A program made the translations under genes and the position numbers. Positions 23,951 through 35,905 of a DNA stretch of 64,000 nucleotides are shown piece after piece; the stretch's first letter is position 1, and every line of letters starts with the position of its first letter. Source of the DNA: Rutpela maculata. Taxonomy: Eukaryota; Arthropoda; Insecta; Coleoptera; Cerambycidae. Below the pieces are notes generated by a model. It made no database searches. It saw only the letters and a program-made list of their open reading frames with translations, and had not been told where the DNA came from. Location: contig OW386286.2 in assembly GCA_936432065.2 (NCBI GenBank), forward strand, positions 6,813,208-6,877,207, read 5' to 3'.

Positions 23951-24775
23951 GGCCCAGCTGGATATCTGAGAGTGGCAGCAATGCCTACCGCATGCTGGTA
24001 AATCAAATTTTAAAAAATTAAAATGATCTCATCTCATATTTCACCAGTAAATATTCTGTCCTCTAATAGCATACGCACTAATTAATGTGTAATTTGTTAC
24101 TTTAATTAACTTTAAATGTCAGAAAAATAAGATCTGAAAAAATATGAGTTTTACTTTTCCACCTGGTACAAATACATTTTAGTCTCAAGTTCTCTACCAC
24201 TGAAATTTATTTACATGCTGTACACTTCTCTCTGCACCAAGCCAGTGCACATGAACAGAAAACTACGTGTGAATAAGTAAATCACCATGAAGCGTGGAAT
24301 GCACACCTAATCTTACTATGCAGATGTGGTTTTATTTCAGATACCTTTTATCACCCCGGAAAACTTTTTAATGTGTAATTACTGACTCTTCGAGATCGTA
24401 TCAATCACTGTTATATTCGCATAGTGCCTTCTTTATTAAAGAGGGCAATCAAATTAACACAAATAATGAAAAATAATACAGGAGTCCTTGTTATAGAACG
24501 TTCCAGAATCGAGTCGAAATAAAATTTCGACATTTTTGAGCATAACATACAAGTTTGAAAGGCATCAGAGTCAAAAACTAGCACAAAAGGACTTGTTGTA
24601 TACGTTCGTTAAAGCGTAAGGCACAACCAGGTGAAAATTCGAAGAAACACCGAATTTTCACTTAGGAAAACATGTTTATGTCCAGGCTATAAGAATAAAA
24701 GTATATTATGGTCATGGGATAATATACTGAAAATAAAAGTACAATTTTGGTCAAAGACAAAAGTACAATATAATT
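23951..24775. other. Unassigned sequence left of HINE copy B
   Basis: No gene, RNA or repeat structure recognised. Confidence 0.4.
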
Positions 24776-25457
24776 ACTTCCACGTCCAGTGGAAGTATAG
24801 TAATGACACAAAAATTTTTTAAAATTTTTATTGTTCAAATAGGCTTAGAATGTCACGAAACGTCGAGATTTTAAGTTTGAGCGAAAAAAAAATTTCTGTC
24901 TGTCGGTCTGTCTAACTTTTTTTGTGCGCACGATTACTCTGTCAATATCTCCGTTTGAGATATTGACTTGAAATTTAGTACACATATGTACTTTAACGAG
25001 ATCTAGAACTAGATTATATTTTCATCTTGCTCCGTCAAAGGGTTGGGGATAAATTGGAATAAATTTGGGGAAAATAGGTAAATCAAGCAGGTAAGAGTCC
25101 ATAAAATTGGTATTTAGTATATACAAGAGAAGCTGAGGTCTCAAAAAAAAAATTGGCATTAGCCACCCCCATTACCACCCCCTTCTTATTAAAGGGGATG
25201 AAAAAAAAATGTGATTTAGGGTGTGTACAAGAACCAGAAACCTCGAAATGTTTTTTTACTTCATCCACCCCCACTACCACCCCCACCCCGCTACCGATGT
25301 GGGGTATCATTTTATGGGTTTTTGGGGTAGAGTATTTCAAATATTATATTATTAATGTTCCATAAACAATTATTTCCACATACAAATTTTTTTCGTTGTG
25401 AGTGACTTAGATAAAAAATCTGGATGTGGAAGTAGTGATTCCTTGGGCAGCGGTTTT
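24776..25457 (+). mobile_element. HINE-like short element, copy B (full length)
   Basis: It starts with the hairpin ACTTCCAC-GTCCA-GTGGAAGT, continues through a short (GTCT)n tract near 24897 and the conserved core, and ends with CTGGATGTGGAAGT (about 25419-25432), then about 20 bases to GCAGCGGTTTT. The 5' 14-mer ACTTCCACGTCCAG is the inverse of the 3' subterminal 14-mer with one difference. Noncoding. Confidence 0.85.
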
Positions 25458-25689
25458 TTTCAAAAGTGAGTCAAAGTTGGGCTTTATTTTTATGGACAAG
25501 GAAAAAGAAACAATATACTTTTTACGAAGTACGCCAAAAATGTACTTGTACGATGCGACGTACTAAACGGGCGAAACTTATAAATGTGGCTAAGGCGCGT
25601 AGCGTCTACAAGCAATTAATTGGCAAAAATTAGTAAAAATGGACAAGGCCAGTTTTTAGAATAAAATAAATTTGGATTCATCCAGCGGC
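25458..25689. other. Spacer between HINE B and TE-U copy 1
   Basis: It contains no recognisable feature. The inverted repeat ATTCATCCA...TGGATGAAT (about 25676-25708) marks the TE-U side. Confidence 0.35.
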
Positions 25690-25992
25690 TCGTAAGTTGG
25701 ATGAATATGTTGGATCACACACCTACAAATTTTAACTTTTATTTTGTATCGTTAACCAAAACCACTTATTTGCATTGTATTGGTTCCAGCTACGTCTACC
25801 ATAGTCATAAAAAAAAAATTGTTGGCTCTAAAAATTGTAATAACTGACCTAACTCACATATTATGGTATAATTTTAATAAAAAAAGCAATTAATTACATC
25901 ATGCGAAAGAATATTTGCCATTTTGATATATATTTTAAATACATGTTATATACTATATATTTAATTAGAATATAAGCCCTTTAATCAGAAAG

Positions 25993-28323
25993 TTAATTAT
26001 TCTTCTTGCGCTTCTTAGCCCGTCTCTTATAAGTTACTTCTGGAGCATCTCTTATACATGTCCAACAGTAGTCTGCCAACATCGCAGAAGTCCATTTGCC
26101 CTGATATCTTTTTTCCATATTTTGAATATCCTGGTGGAATCTTTCTCCATGCTCATCACTTACTGCACCACAGTTTTCTGGGAAGTAATCTAGGTGTGAA
26201 TGTAGAAAGTGTACTTTTAATGACATATTGCATCCTAATTTCTGGTAGCAAGAAAGAAGATTCCCAACAAGGTCTCTATAGTTTTCTGCTCTTTTGTTAC
26301 CGAGAAAGTGTGTTGCTACCATTTTAAAGGAATTCCAAGCAGGTAGGATGTTGTCAAATTCAGCATCTTTGAAAAGGTTCTTGATTTGAGGACCCACAAA
26401 AATTCCCTCTTTAATTTTCGCATTAGTAAGTCTGGGAATTTTTTTTTTTTTTAAATAACTGAAAGCACGTCCTTCTTTGTCCGTAGCTTTTACCAAGTTT
26501 TTCATAAGCCCCAGTTTTATGTGGTGTGGTGGCAGTATTACCTTTTGTGAACCAACTAATGGAATGTTAGCAACATTTTTTTCTCCTGGTTCAAAACCCA
26601 GTCTTGCGGCCAAATTTTACTTCCACGTCCAGTGGAAGTATAGTAACGACAAAAAAAATTTTAAAAATTTTTATTGTCCAAATAAGCTTAAAATGTCATG
26701 AAACGTCGAGATTTTAAGTTTGAGCGAAAAAAAAAAGTCTGTCTGTCTGTCGGTCTGTCTGTAACTTTTTTTTGTGCGCACGTTTACTCTGGAACCGTTG
26801 AAGATATTGACTTGAAATTTGGTACACATATACTTTAACGAGATCTAGAACTAGATTATATTTTCATCTTGTTCCGTCAAAGGGTTGGGGGGTAAATTGG
26901 GGTAAATTTGGGGTAAATAGGTCAATCAAGCAGGTAAGAGTCCATAAAATTGGTATTTAGTATATACAAGAGAAGCTAAGGTCTCAAAAAAATTTTTGGC
27001 ATTAGCCACCCCCATTACCACCCCCACCCCTCTATTAAAGGGGATGAAAAAAAGTTGTGATTTAGTGTATGTACAGGAACCAGAAACCTCGAAATATTTT
27101 TTTACCTCATCCACCCCCACTATCACCCCCCTATCACCACCCCCACCCCACTATCGATGTGGGGTATCGTTTTATGGGTTTTTGGGGTAGAGGATTTCAA
27201 ATATTATATTATTAAAGTTCCATAAACAATTATTTTCACATACAAAGTTTTTTCGTTGTAAGTGACTTGGATAGAGAATCTGGATGTGGAAGTAGTGATT
27301 CCTTGGGCAGCGGTTTTTCTTTTGTAATGTCCTAACCACACTCGACTGTCCCACTCACAAAGAAAACAGCAATATTTGGTATACCCTTGCTACACACCAA
27401 GTGAGATAGCTATCACTGCACAAATCTACCACTTTTACTTGTTATATTCTACATGTTACTGCAATTTTCCTTCATGTCGACAGCATGGGCGATTGGAATG
27501 ATGGCAACTTATTTTCATTGTGGAGTAACGCAGCTTTTAGACTAAGTTTCGAGGCGTCAATAAAAAGTCTCCAGTCACTAGGATCATGGGGAATGCGTAA
27601 AGCACTCATTAAACCGTCAATGTTCTTGCAGGCAACCAAGTCATTTTCCATTTTGAAAAAAGGTATATCTTTTTGACGACTTCGATACATGAAAACTTTA
27701 ACATTTTCTTGTAGTCAATTCCATCGTTGTAATCGAGCTGCCAAAAGTTCCGCTTTTGCCTTGGACAGATCAAGGTCTCTTATAAGATCGCTTAATTCGC
27801 GTTGATTAATTTTGTGTGGTTCACCACCGGACACTTCGTCAGAGAAATCAGGATCTTGTGATGTTGATGGCTTGACTAAGTCGTCATCTACATTATCATC
27901 CGATTCTTCGTCAAAATCAAGGCTGTATTCTTGAGGTGGATTAGGAATAGGTAGTTCATCACTATGGAGCGAATGGCAGATGGTAAATTGGGGTCTTTTT
28001 TTCTTGTTAATACCCTGTCTAATAGGAGGTATCACGCAAAAATAACAATCGATAACATGATCTGTAGGTTCTCGCCAGATCATGGGCACAGCAAAAGCCA
28101 TTGAACGTCCTCATCCACTTAGCCAACTGCAAAGATTGTTCGCACAATTGCTGCAACATATATGAGGTGCCCATTTTTTGTCTTCATCTCCAATTGTACA
28201 ACCAAAATACAACTGGTACGCCTTCTTAATTTTGGGAGTAAAATTACGTTTTTGATGCGCAAAAGTCACTTCACCACAAATATAATAAAAGTTGTTAGGT
28301 GTATTTACACAATCTTCTGGCAT
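25993..28323 (-). pseudogene. TE-U protein (Cys/His-rich N-terminus), broken
   Basis: The predicted start is the ATG at 28323 (MPEDCVNTPNNF). The N-terminal 90 residues are rich in Cys/His pairs (CYICGE-like, GDEDKKWAPHICC, CSNC, then CYFC), suggesting zinc binding. A Glu/Asp-rich linker follows, then a long conserved region with RLFIDASKLSLKA and, after the HINE, KLGLMKNLVKA and VSDEHGERFHQDI. I recognise it as a widely dispersed animal protein family usually annotated only as uncharacterised and probably transposon-derived. The copy is dead: a stop replaces an Arg near 28110, another stop lies near 27714, there is at least one frameshift, and the 699-bp HINE is inserted. The second copy at 52637 is broken at other positions. 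Confidence 0.8.
26619..27317 (+). mobile_element. HINE-like short element, copy C, in a resolved empty site
   Basis: A full-length copy, from the hairpin ACTTCCACGTCCAGTGGAAGT to GCAGCGGTTTT, inserted in the TE-U coding region. The uninterrupted TE-U copy reads AAATTTTTCTTTTG (minus-strand sense, about 53669-53682); here the flanks are AAATTTT and TCTTTTG. Removing ACTTCC...CGGTTTT restores the empty site exactly, with no target duplication. Equally, a TTTT duplication with the element ending at CGG would fit. It has a GTCT tract at about 26737-26760. Confidence 0.9.
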
Positions 28324-28515
28324 ATTTTCAAAATAGCACTATTTACTTTCGAAAATGAATGCTTATCATTCACAAGGTACAAATGCGACTACCTAAGAAT
28401 GAATATTAGTTTTAGTGACAAATAAAGAGGTAGGTAGTTAGTATGTCTATTTTTCGTAGAATTCTAATTCTACCTGTTATTTGTGATAGGACCGCCCATA
28501 AACCAGGGTTTATAA

Positions 28516-28653
28516 GGGTTCTACACACGATCCAGCCTTGTCGGCATGCTTTGAACTCATTCGTAAAAAAGTGAATTGGTCCGCTGGAATTCCAATTATC
28601 TTCAAAGCGTACCGACAATGTCGGGTCCCAGCAGCTGGATCGTCTGTAGCCCC
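28516..28653. repeat. Long hairpin in the 5' region of TE-U copy 1
   Basis: An inverted repeat with ends GGTTCTACACACGATCCAGC and the near-mirror at 28634-28653. The same hairpin is at 52320-52470. Both have internal mirrored TTGTCGG...CCGACAA blocks. Confidence 0.7.
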
Positions 28654-28803
28654 TATACCTGCGTTACACTTTATTACCTGCATTGGGAAAACCAGAGCCA
28701 ACTTGAACTTTTGCTTTTTATATTGTTATTTAGCATGACGAAGTTACTAAGAATTTGCTATTTTTACTTCCAATACATGTAGGCTGTAGAATAGTGAATT
28801 AAT

Positions 28804-29104
28804 AGAAAGCGATAGTAGGAAAACCAAATGCGGGTTTTTCCAAATGACAAAGTTATAGGGAATACCGCCTTGTGCATAAATAAGAAAAAAGGAATTTTGA
28901 CAAAAAGTCGTTCGAAGGCGAACTCGTGTCACATCCCCCATTATGAACCTATATGAGGACCGGTACGTCGTAAGACTGACAGAAAGTTATATAACTCATA
29001 TATAGTTGAACTCAATTGGCACTCAGTTCTTGTGAATGATATAATCGCGAATAAGAACATTAAAGCTAATCATAAGTGACCCAAAATTTTTTATGTAAAA
29101 TATT
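28804..29104. other. Spacer between TE-U copy 1 and HINE D
   Basis: No recognisable feature. Confidence 0.35.
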
Positions 29105-29827
29105 ACTTCCACGTCCAGTGGAACTATAGTAACGACAAAAAAATTTTTTAAAATTTTTATTGTCCAAATAGGCTTAAAATGTCATGAAAAGTCGAGATTT
29201 TAAGTTTGAGCGAAAAAAAATTTCTGTCTGTCTGTCTGTCTGTCTGTCTGTCGGTCTGTCTGTCTGTAACTTTTTTTTGTGCGCACGTTTACTCTGGAAC
29301 CGTTTAAGATATTGACTTGAAATTTGGTACACATATATACTTTAACGAGATCTAGAACTAGATTATATTTTCATCTTGTTTCGTCGAAGGGTTGGGGGGT
29401 AAATTGGGGTAAATTTGGGGTAAATGGGTAAATCAAGCAGGTAAGAGTCCATGAAATTGGTATTTAGTATATACAAGAGAAGCTAAGGTCTCAAAAAAAT
29501 TTTTGGCATTAGCCACCCCCATTGCCACCCCCACTTCCTCCTTATTTAAGGGGATGAAAAATAATTGTGATTTAGTGTATGTACAGGAACCAGAAACCTC
29601 AAAATATTTTTTACTTCATCCACCCCCCCACTACCAGCCCCTATCACCACCCCCACCCCACTACCGATGTGGGGTATCGTTTTATGGGTTTTTGGGGTAG
29701 AGGATTTCAAATATTATATTATTAAAGTTCCATAAACAATTATTTTCACATACAAAGTTTTTTCGTTGTGAGTGACTTGGATAGAGAATCTGGATGTGGA
29801 AGTAGTGATTCCTTATGCAGCGGTTTT
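29105..29827 (+). mobile_element. HINE-like short element, copy D (full length)
   Basis: The longest GTCT tract of the plus-strand copies lies here (about 29224-29268). Both the 5' hairpin and the 3' subterminal repeat are present. The last block reads CCTTATGCAGCGG instead of CCTTGGGCAGCGG. Noncoding. Confidence 0.87.
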
Positions 29828-30767
29828 TTTATCTTATTTCAGGTCAGCCACAATAAAAACCCAAAAGTGCTTCCATCAATTTCTAGGGAAATAGTGTGAA
29901 TCTTTCTTACCACATCGATTGTTAGAGCATGCTCTCCATTGCATGGTAGTATTTAAAACTCTTTTAGGTGACCGGGGGAGCGTTGTTAATAATCTACTGT
30001 AGTGTAGCCTTGACCTATTTCTTATTTATCTAAGTATATCTTATCTCGAACCCACCTGGGAGTGGAAGACCACATAAGAACAAGGGAAAACGCGACTGGC
30101 GCTCTTAATAAATAAACTGATGTCGCGTCACTCAGACGCTTTGTGGTAGGTAGGTTCTTCTACATCTTCACTGGCTAATTATGTTTTGGGACTTATGGGA
30201 AATTGACTGTACTTTAACTCACTTTTAGGCAACTCTTACGTGATAGCTTTTGCATATATCATCAAAGTCAACAGTATGTCAATAAATACGAAAAGTACTA
30301 TTCTCGAAATAAAAATATTTTTAAATAATGGGGATCTTTGAGAAAGCGTATTTTGGAAACTATTGAGACGAGAACATATTATTTTTAAGTTTGTGCAGAA
30401 TTATCATATCTCATTTTTATGCTGTTATTATCTGAAATCCTGTTAAACGGACTCGAAAATGGCCTGATGTGAAAGGTCAGATGACGTGATGCTGTCAGAT
30501 GTGCCATGTAGTAAAGGAAGATTAACTAGAATAATGCCAACATGCGTCATCACGTTGAACAAGAAGAAGAAGATCGTCATTAAATCATAATGATCGATTT
30601 ATTCGAGAAAATTTAACAAATAAACTCTAGGGAGAAATATATATAAGTTCAGGGATGGCAAGAACTTCAGTTGGTGACAGTTAAAACTTGTCTGCAATAT
30701 TTTCACTGTGCGTGGTTCATTTGTTAACTTCGCAGCTGATGTTGCATTCTCGGAGTCATATGACATA
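29828..30767. other. Unassigned sequence
   Basis: A possible LINE 3' tail (ACAAGAAGAAGAAGATCG) lies at about 30557-30574, but I could not read a LINE C-terminus next to it. No other feature. Confidence 0.3.
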
Positions 30768-30872
30768 CAGGGTGTTCCTTAATGACGTACTAATGTACTA
30801 ATGAACTTTTCTTTATACAATAACCTAAGGAATCACGCACTGAAATATTAGAACGACATTAAGGAACACCTG
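30768..30872. mobile_element. 105-bp Tc1/mariner-type MITE
   Basis: The ends are CAGGGTGTTCCTTAATG and CATTAAGGAACACCTG, inverse of each other with one difference, with TA on both sides (30766-30767 and 30873-30874). The interior is noncoding. Size, ends and TA target fit a mariner-derived miniature element. Confidence 0.8.
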
Positions 30873-31389
30873 TATAAAGGATTAAATGTACGTCAACGGT
30901 CCAGAAACTTTCGCGTTTATAAGAAAATCGACATTATATTTAAGAATGTTTAATTAACCATCTGATTTCATAGCGGATTTATTAGAATTATGCGATAATT
31001 TTAGATATTAAGGTCATTAGCGTTCTTTTTTCTTAAACGAGGATCATTTTGTTAAAATTTCTGTAAAAGAGGAATAAAGTGAATTCTTGTCAGTGACTAT
31101 CTTAATTAAACTGGGGAATTTCATCAAAGAGTTTGCAAAATAAAAACATATTTAAAAACTCCATTTTCACCTTTCCGCGGTGTTGTTCAGACTTTAAATT
31201 TCCCAGAAGCCACAAAAAAATATACAAGGCATTCAAGGCTATAAATAATTTAACAAGAAATCGAGCTACAAATTAAGTTTAATTAGTAATGTTTTCAACG
31301 AGACGCAAGGGAATATCTTATTTTTCTAGAATGGAAATTTTCCCGATGTTCAGGGAATGTTTAATAAACTCCTACAGACTCATATTTCA

Positions 31390-31520
31390 AAGCATTAATA
31401 TGTTGTCTCTACCTTCCTAACTGTCCACGTCTCATAGGCATAAAGAAAGGGGGACAGGCTTTACCAAGTCTGATTTCGTGATATTTCTGTCGTGCCAAAT
31501 CTTCCTCAACTGACAAGTGC
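31390..31520 (-). pseudogene. LINE RT C-terminal scrap
   Basis: The minus strand reads LRKIWHDRNITKS (about 31475-31510), then after a small decayed stretch 'YETWTVRK' (about 31410-31432). This pair of motifs (KIWxDRxI...YGCETWT) marks the RT connection region of insect LINEs. The fragments at 42395-42690 (plus) and 37440-37600 (minus) appear to be from the same family. Confidence 0.65.
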
Positions 31521-31807
31521 CGATCTTCATCAATATTCTTCGCTTAATTATACTCATCGCAAAAACGAAGAGTATATTGTATTTGGTCGGCACATTTCTA
31601 AAATCGTAAATATCGCTCGCAGAGAAAATTTTTTGTATCATTGTGTTAGTGAACGAATTTTTAACAATTTTCAAAATGTCCGTCTGTCTCTCCGTCCGTC
31701 ACGTTTCTTTATAAATACGATAACTTAAGAAAGAAAAATTCGATTGTATTGAAATTAGGAAAGTAAGTTAGTGTTAGCTAGAGGAAGAACCATATTGTTT
31801 TTGAAGA

Positions 31808-31812
31808 AAATC
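31808..31812 (+). repeat. Target-site duplication AAATC (left)
   Basis: AAATC lies immediately before the left LTR; the same five bases follow the right LTR at 36943-36947. Confidence 0.9.
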
Positions 31813-31994
31813 TGAACAATCACTTAAATTTGTTTAAATAAAACACTTTTTTTACTGTTGTACTTCACTCTGCTATCATATAAAGACTGCCTGCCTGGTC
31901 CTAATCCTTGTCCTGAGTCAGCAGTTATATCATAACAGCTCGAATGTTTTTATTATAAGAAATCACATACACCAATGAGTAGTAGTACACTACA
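31813..31994 (-). repeat. 3' LTR (182 bp)
   Basis: Direct copy of 36761-36942 with one visible mismatch (T for C at about 31853). On the minus strand it begins TGTAGTGTAC and ends TTGTTCA. Confidence 0.93.
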
Positions 31995-32006
31995 TCCACT
32001 TTTCCT
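31995..32006 (-). other. Polypurine tract
   Basis: AGGAAAAGTGGA on the minus strand lies immediately upstream of the 3' LTR, as expected for plus-strand DNA priming in reverse transcription. Confidence 0.75.
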
Positions 32007-32689
32007 ATTACAACAGTGTTAATGAAATTAACAATAATGTCCACAATGTGAGTTATTGCGGTGCACCAAATATAACAATATACCTATTTAACTATACAAC
32101 AATAGAACAATATAAGAATATGATATAGCAAAATATATTAATATAAAAGTCATAACCAAAGGAAGGTGCAAATTTGAAGAATACCAGTCTACGGCCTCTG
32201 ATCCTTTGTCGGTCACGTGGACATGGACTTGTCTTGGATCAACTCATCTGTTACTGTAACATATATATAACAATATAGTAAAGTAGCATGTCACACGACG
32301 ATACTAAAGTAAATTAGGCTTACGAAATATCAGTAATTATCTGACTTGTTTTTTGTCGGTCACATGTACTTATTTTGAAACATACACTGCCCATTCTCCC
32401 TCGATCTTCTTTAGATGTACGATGTTCCTTCTGTAGTTTTGGCCTGTTACATCGTATTTAATTTGTATGTGGTGTGTTTATGTTTAGTTAAACTGGCATC
32501 CTTACTCATTACTTGTGTACTTTGATTAAAGTTGAGGCAAGTTGTGTTTTCCTTTATTAGGTGTTTCACGTACACCTTGGTTCTAATGAGGTTTCTTCTG
32601 ATCTTCGCTTCCTGTCGCCGTAATCTTTCCCTTTTTTCTTTTGAAGAAGCTCAGACAATATCCATTACCAGCAGACATTGCTAGTGCCA

Positions 32690-32815
32690 GAGATGAAGAT
32701 CAAACACAGTACATAATAGAGAGCGTGTCCAAGCATGTTCGCCCTAATACGCCTTAGCCCGCTGTGCTACTATACCTGCTCTTGGTAATTTATAATAATA
32801 GCAAGCGGCTCTACC
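32690..32815 (-). mobile_element. tRNA-derived SINE, copy 2
   Basis: The minus-strand head TAGTAGCACAGCGGGCTAAG matches the A-box region of the SINE at 16190, and the shared upstream block CTATTATTATAAATTAC is also present. The B box is weak (TGTTTGATC). It lies inside the LTR element. Confidence 0.6.
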
Positions 32816-33205
32816 ACTCACTTTTTCCAAAAATGACAAAGTACTAAAATCAAGCTGATTTTTTGGTTAGGTTATACAAGGGGCCATAAAACGTATATGT
32901 CTTAAAGCGCATGTGTTAACTCCTCAGTTTAGCATAGGTTTTAAAATAGTCTACAAGTTTTAAGAAATAACTATATTAAGACCGATGGGACTTAAAACAT
33001 ACTTCTACAAGAATAAATCAGCGTACTTAAAGAGCAATTGGTTATTTTGTAGGCATTTTAAGATAAGACATGTTTGAAGTAGAATTATTCACAACTAATA
33101 TGGTCGATGCACACAGTTGCCACCACTTCCAAAGGTCAAGAAATAAACAACGGTCAGCCACACTGGGAAGGTTCCAGATTGAACATAGAAATGTAATTTT
33201 TTTTG

Positions 33206-33434
33206 TATAGTTCATCTCAAACTTATAGCAACATGAGGCTCAGTGTTTCAATGCAAAGTTAAGCACTTTATCCTACAAATAAATTAGCTAGAAGGTTAGA
33301 ATATGAAGTTACATATTAAAGTGTTTAATAAAAGTATATTCTAAACTTCTAGCTAATTTATTTGTAGGATAAAGTGCTTAACTTTGCATTGAAATACTGG
33401 GTCTCATGTTGCTATAAGTTTGAGATGAACTATA
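33206..33434. repeat. 229-bp palindrome with ~95-bp arms
   Basis: The arms start TATAGTTCATCTCAAACTTA (33206) and mirror to 33434 with about five mismatches around a 30-40-bp centre. TA at both borders would fit a Tc1/mariner-type MITE. It is inside the LTR element, downstream of the protease relic. Confidence 0.8.
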
Positions 33435-33816
33435 AGAGAAATGTCTTTTAGAAAGAATTTATTAACATTGAATTATATTATGGACAGATGATACTGATTT
33501 ATTTATTTTTAAGTCATCGAGGAGAAAAATAATTTATCCATATAGTTATTTAAATTTGCGTTTTTGGAGGGCGCAAGAATTTTGTAAGAACTGTCTAACT
33601 AGATTTTACAGTAAACTTAGCCTCGTTGAAAATTTTAGCCCACTACGAAGGCTCTCAATACTTCATTTATAAGTAATTTTTCTCAGTACTTGCGATATGT
33701 TCATTTTATAACTATGCATGGCGTCCCATATATTTTCTTTTATATTTACTTTATTAAATACAAAACATTCTCTCAAGCATTTGTGTGTGCATTTTAAACT
33801 TTAATAAGTACTTATT

Positions 33817-34350
33817 CTAAACAAAGTATGGTTTTATAATACCCTTTAGATATTCTACGAGCAGAGATTTAGATGATTCATTAAAACTTGAAAGCTTTAA
33901 AAGTAGTTTTAAATGAAAATATGTAGGCCTTTCTCTATACCCGTATAAGGGTTTTAAGTCAGTTTTATAGAGTCTTTCCAGACCATTTACGTTTATAAGA
34001 AGTCTCAGAAATAAGCTTTTAGAATATCTTATAGAGTATGTTAAAATTAAGATTGTTACTTGGGTCTTGCTACCTGAATAAATGGGCATATCTATCTCAA
34101 CTCCTCCTAAACTGTAGGTTATTGTTTCGTCATTATCGATGTGGAAGACTTAGTTTGTTTCTTCTTCATCGGTGTCTTCTTGTATGGAATGCACATTCGC
34201 CACTTTCTCCTACTTGAATTTTCTAGGAGGCTCTACATATGGTTGACTATTTCTCACACGTTTTTTTCTTTCCGCATGTGTCTTATATTGAAACCTGAAA
34301 TGACCTTGGGATCCACAGTTATTGCATGTCTGATTTAAGGCCTTAACTTT
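33817..34350 (-). pseudogene. Gag zinc-knuckle and protease relics of the LTR element
   Basis: On the minus strand a CX2CX4HX4 zinc knuckle lies at 34285-34326; its last Cys codon has become Tyr. Downstream, after stops, a frame (33817-34120) starts with a GGVEID block and a retropepsin-like (D)SGS site in which the catalytic Asp codon (34078-34080) has become Tyr. Order and spacing fit the Gag-protease junction of Gypsy-like elements, whose products form the particle and cleave the polyprotein. Both active features are lost and stops separate them. No RT, RNase H or integrase motif could be read between here and the 3' LTR. Confidence 0.65.
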
Positions 34351-35403
34351 TCACTTGAAGAAGAATGTTTGTGGCTTCCACGTCGACCACAAACCTTCGG
34401 TGAATAGTGAGTTGTAGCTTGATATACATATATTTCAGCTGTTGCCTCTACGTACGCTCCTGGAATACTGAAATATATTTCCTGCAAGCACAGTCCGCTC
34501 ATACCTTTTTTTTTTTTTTTACCAGTCCTCAATACTCGCTGTTTGTGTCAAAGGACCTTTTGAAAATTGTTTATTTGTGAATAATTTAATAATGAAAATT
34601 TAGTAGATAATTAATACAGTAAATTCTCAAAATGTTAAGAGTCACAAATTTCATTAAATATTTTATTTTCAATTTTAAAGTAAATCAGAAATATTTCCGT
34701 TCTCCGCCCATGTTTCCGTTCGAATCGTTTCACGCCGAGATCTTTTCTGGTCTATTCGGGTGCATGTCGTGAATATTAGAGAACTAATAACTTTTAATAT
34801 AAACACTTGACACAGTTGTAAAACAGTTCGCTCCGAATCATCAAATCTATTTACAAACAAACCTCGGACTACAAAACGGCAAATTTACACAGATGTGTAT
34901 TTAATTAACAAGTGTATTTAACTACTGTGATTAATAAAATATTTTAAGTTTTCTTATGTTACAAAATAAACAAAAATATACATTTTTTTTTCGAATTTAA
35001 TTCATTCAACGAAATGCGAGTGGTTCAGTCCCATACCCTAGAAAAATAATACACAGAGTATTTAAACTTAAGTGACCCTTCTGTCAAAAGGTCGGAAACG
35101 TTTTTCGGTGATTTTCAAGTGCGCGATTGCTCTATCAACTTAAAAAGCATCGTGTTCATTTGCACGCGTACGTTGATTTTTCCTATAGCAAGCATTCTGA
35201 GCAGACATCTCCTTCGCAATCGAAATGTTCCAATGCTGTTCCACCCAACCAGTTGGAGCTCATATTTATTCGTCTCATCCTGTATACGATACAAAAATTT
35301 AGTTCCTCGGCTTAGCCAGTCTAGTTGCTATTATCACCAATATTATCATCATCATTACATTATTATTATTATGATTATTATTATTGGATTTAAGATTTAA
35401 AGA

Positions 35404-35905
35404 TCAGTTAATTCCTCACCAGCACTTGTATCAAAAAGTGTCTTTTATAATGAATGTAAAATGTATAATCATTTACCTACTGATATAGAAAATTCCAAGT
35501 CATTTATTTTTAAAAGGACGATAAAGAATTTGTTAAGAGAAAAGTATCAATAAATTTCATTTAGTCTTACTATTTTTTACGTGTTATATTATTTGTAGTT
35601 TGTTATAATGTATGTGTTGTGTGCTCCTTTATACAATTTTTTTTTACGTGTAATTTGATTTTATATTTTACATTTTGTTATACTAATGTAATGTTTAGTC
35701 GATTTATTATGGTATGTATTTGTGACGCACTCCTTATAGCCACTTGTATGATTATTACTTAATTGTATCTATGATTGGGATATAAGAATTATTATTAATA
35801 TTATTATTAAGAATTTTAGATTTATGCGACACGCTTTCTTAGCTGAAACTGGAAATCATCAAACCCATCCCATTATTATTATTATCACTATTATTATTTT
35901 TTAGA
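35404..35905 (+). mobile_element. LINE C-terminus and 3' UTR nested in the LTR element
   Basis: The plus strand reads MYNHLPTDIENSKSFIFKR followed by a stop near 35550, the typical 'LYNxLPxxI...FK' C-terminus of a jockey/CR1-type LINE. An AT-rich 3' UTR ends in an ATT tract (35873-35899). Its orientation is opposite to the LTR element. Confidence 0.7.

Larger units (their letters stand above)
25690..28803 (-). mobile_element. Unclassified transposon TE-U, copy 1, split by a HINE
   Basis: This minus-strand element aligns over most of its length with the plus-strand copy at 52187-54490. Shared parts run from the 5' 'ACAGCCTACATGTA' block, through a 140-150-bp hairpin, one ORF of about 500 codons, and an AT-rich 3' region ending near GGTGTGTGAT (25717). 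In this copy HINE C (26619-27317) sits inside the coding region. A small inverted repeat (ATTCATCCA/TGGATGAAT) stands at the 3' end. I could not find a matching pair of termini or a target duplication, so the superfamily stays open. Confidence 0.75.

Noticed and set aside
27485..27676. Plus-strand open frame at 27485-27676 and similar frames at 26058, 26477, 28162 and 53286
   Set aside because: They are antisense to the TE-U ORF.
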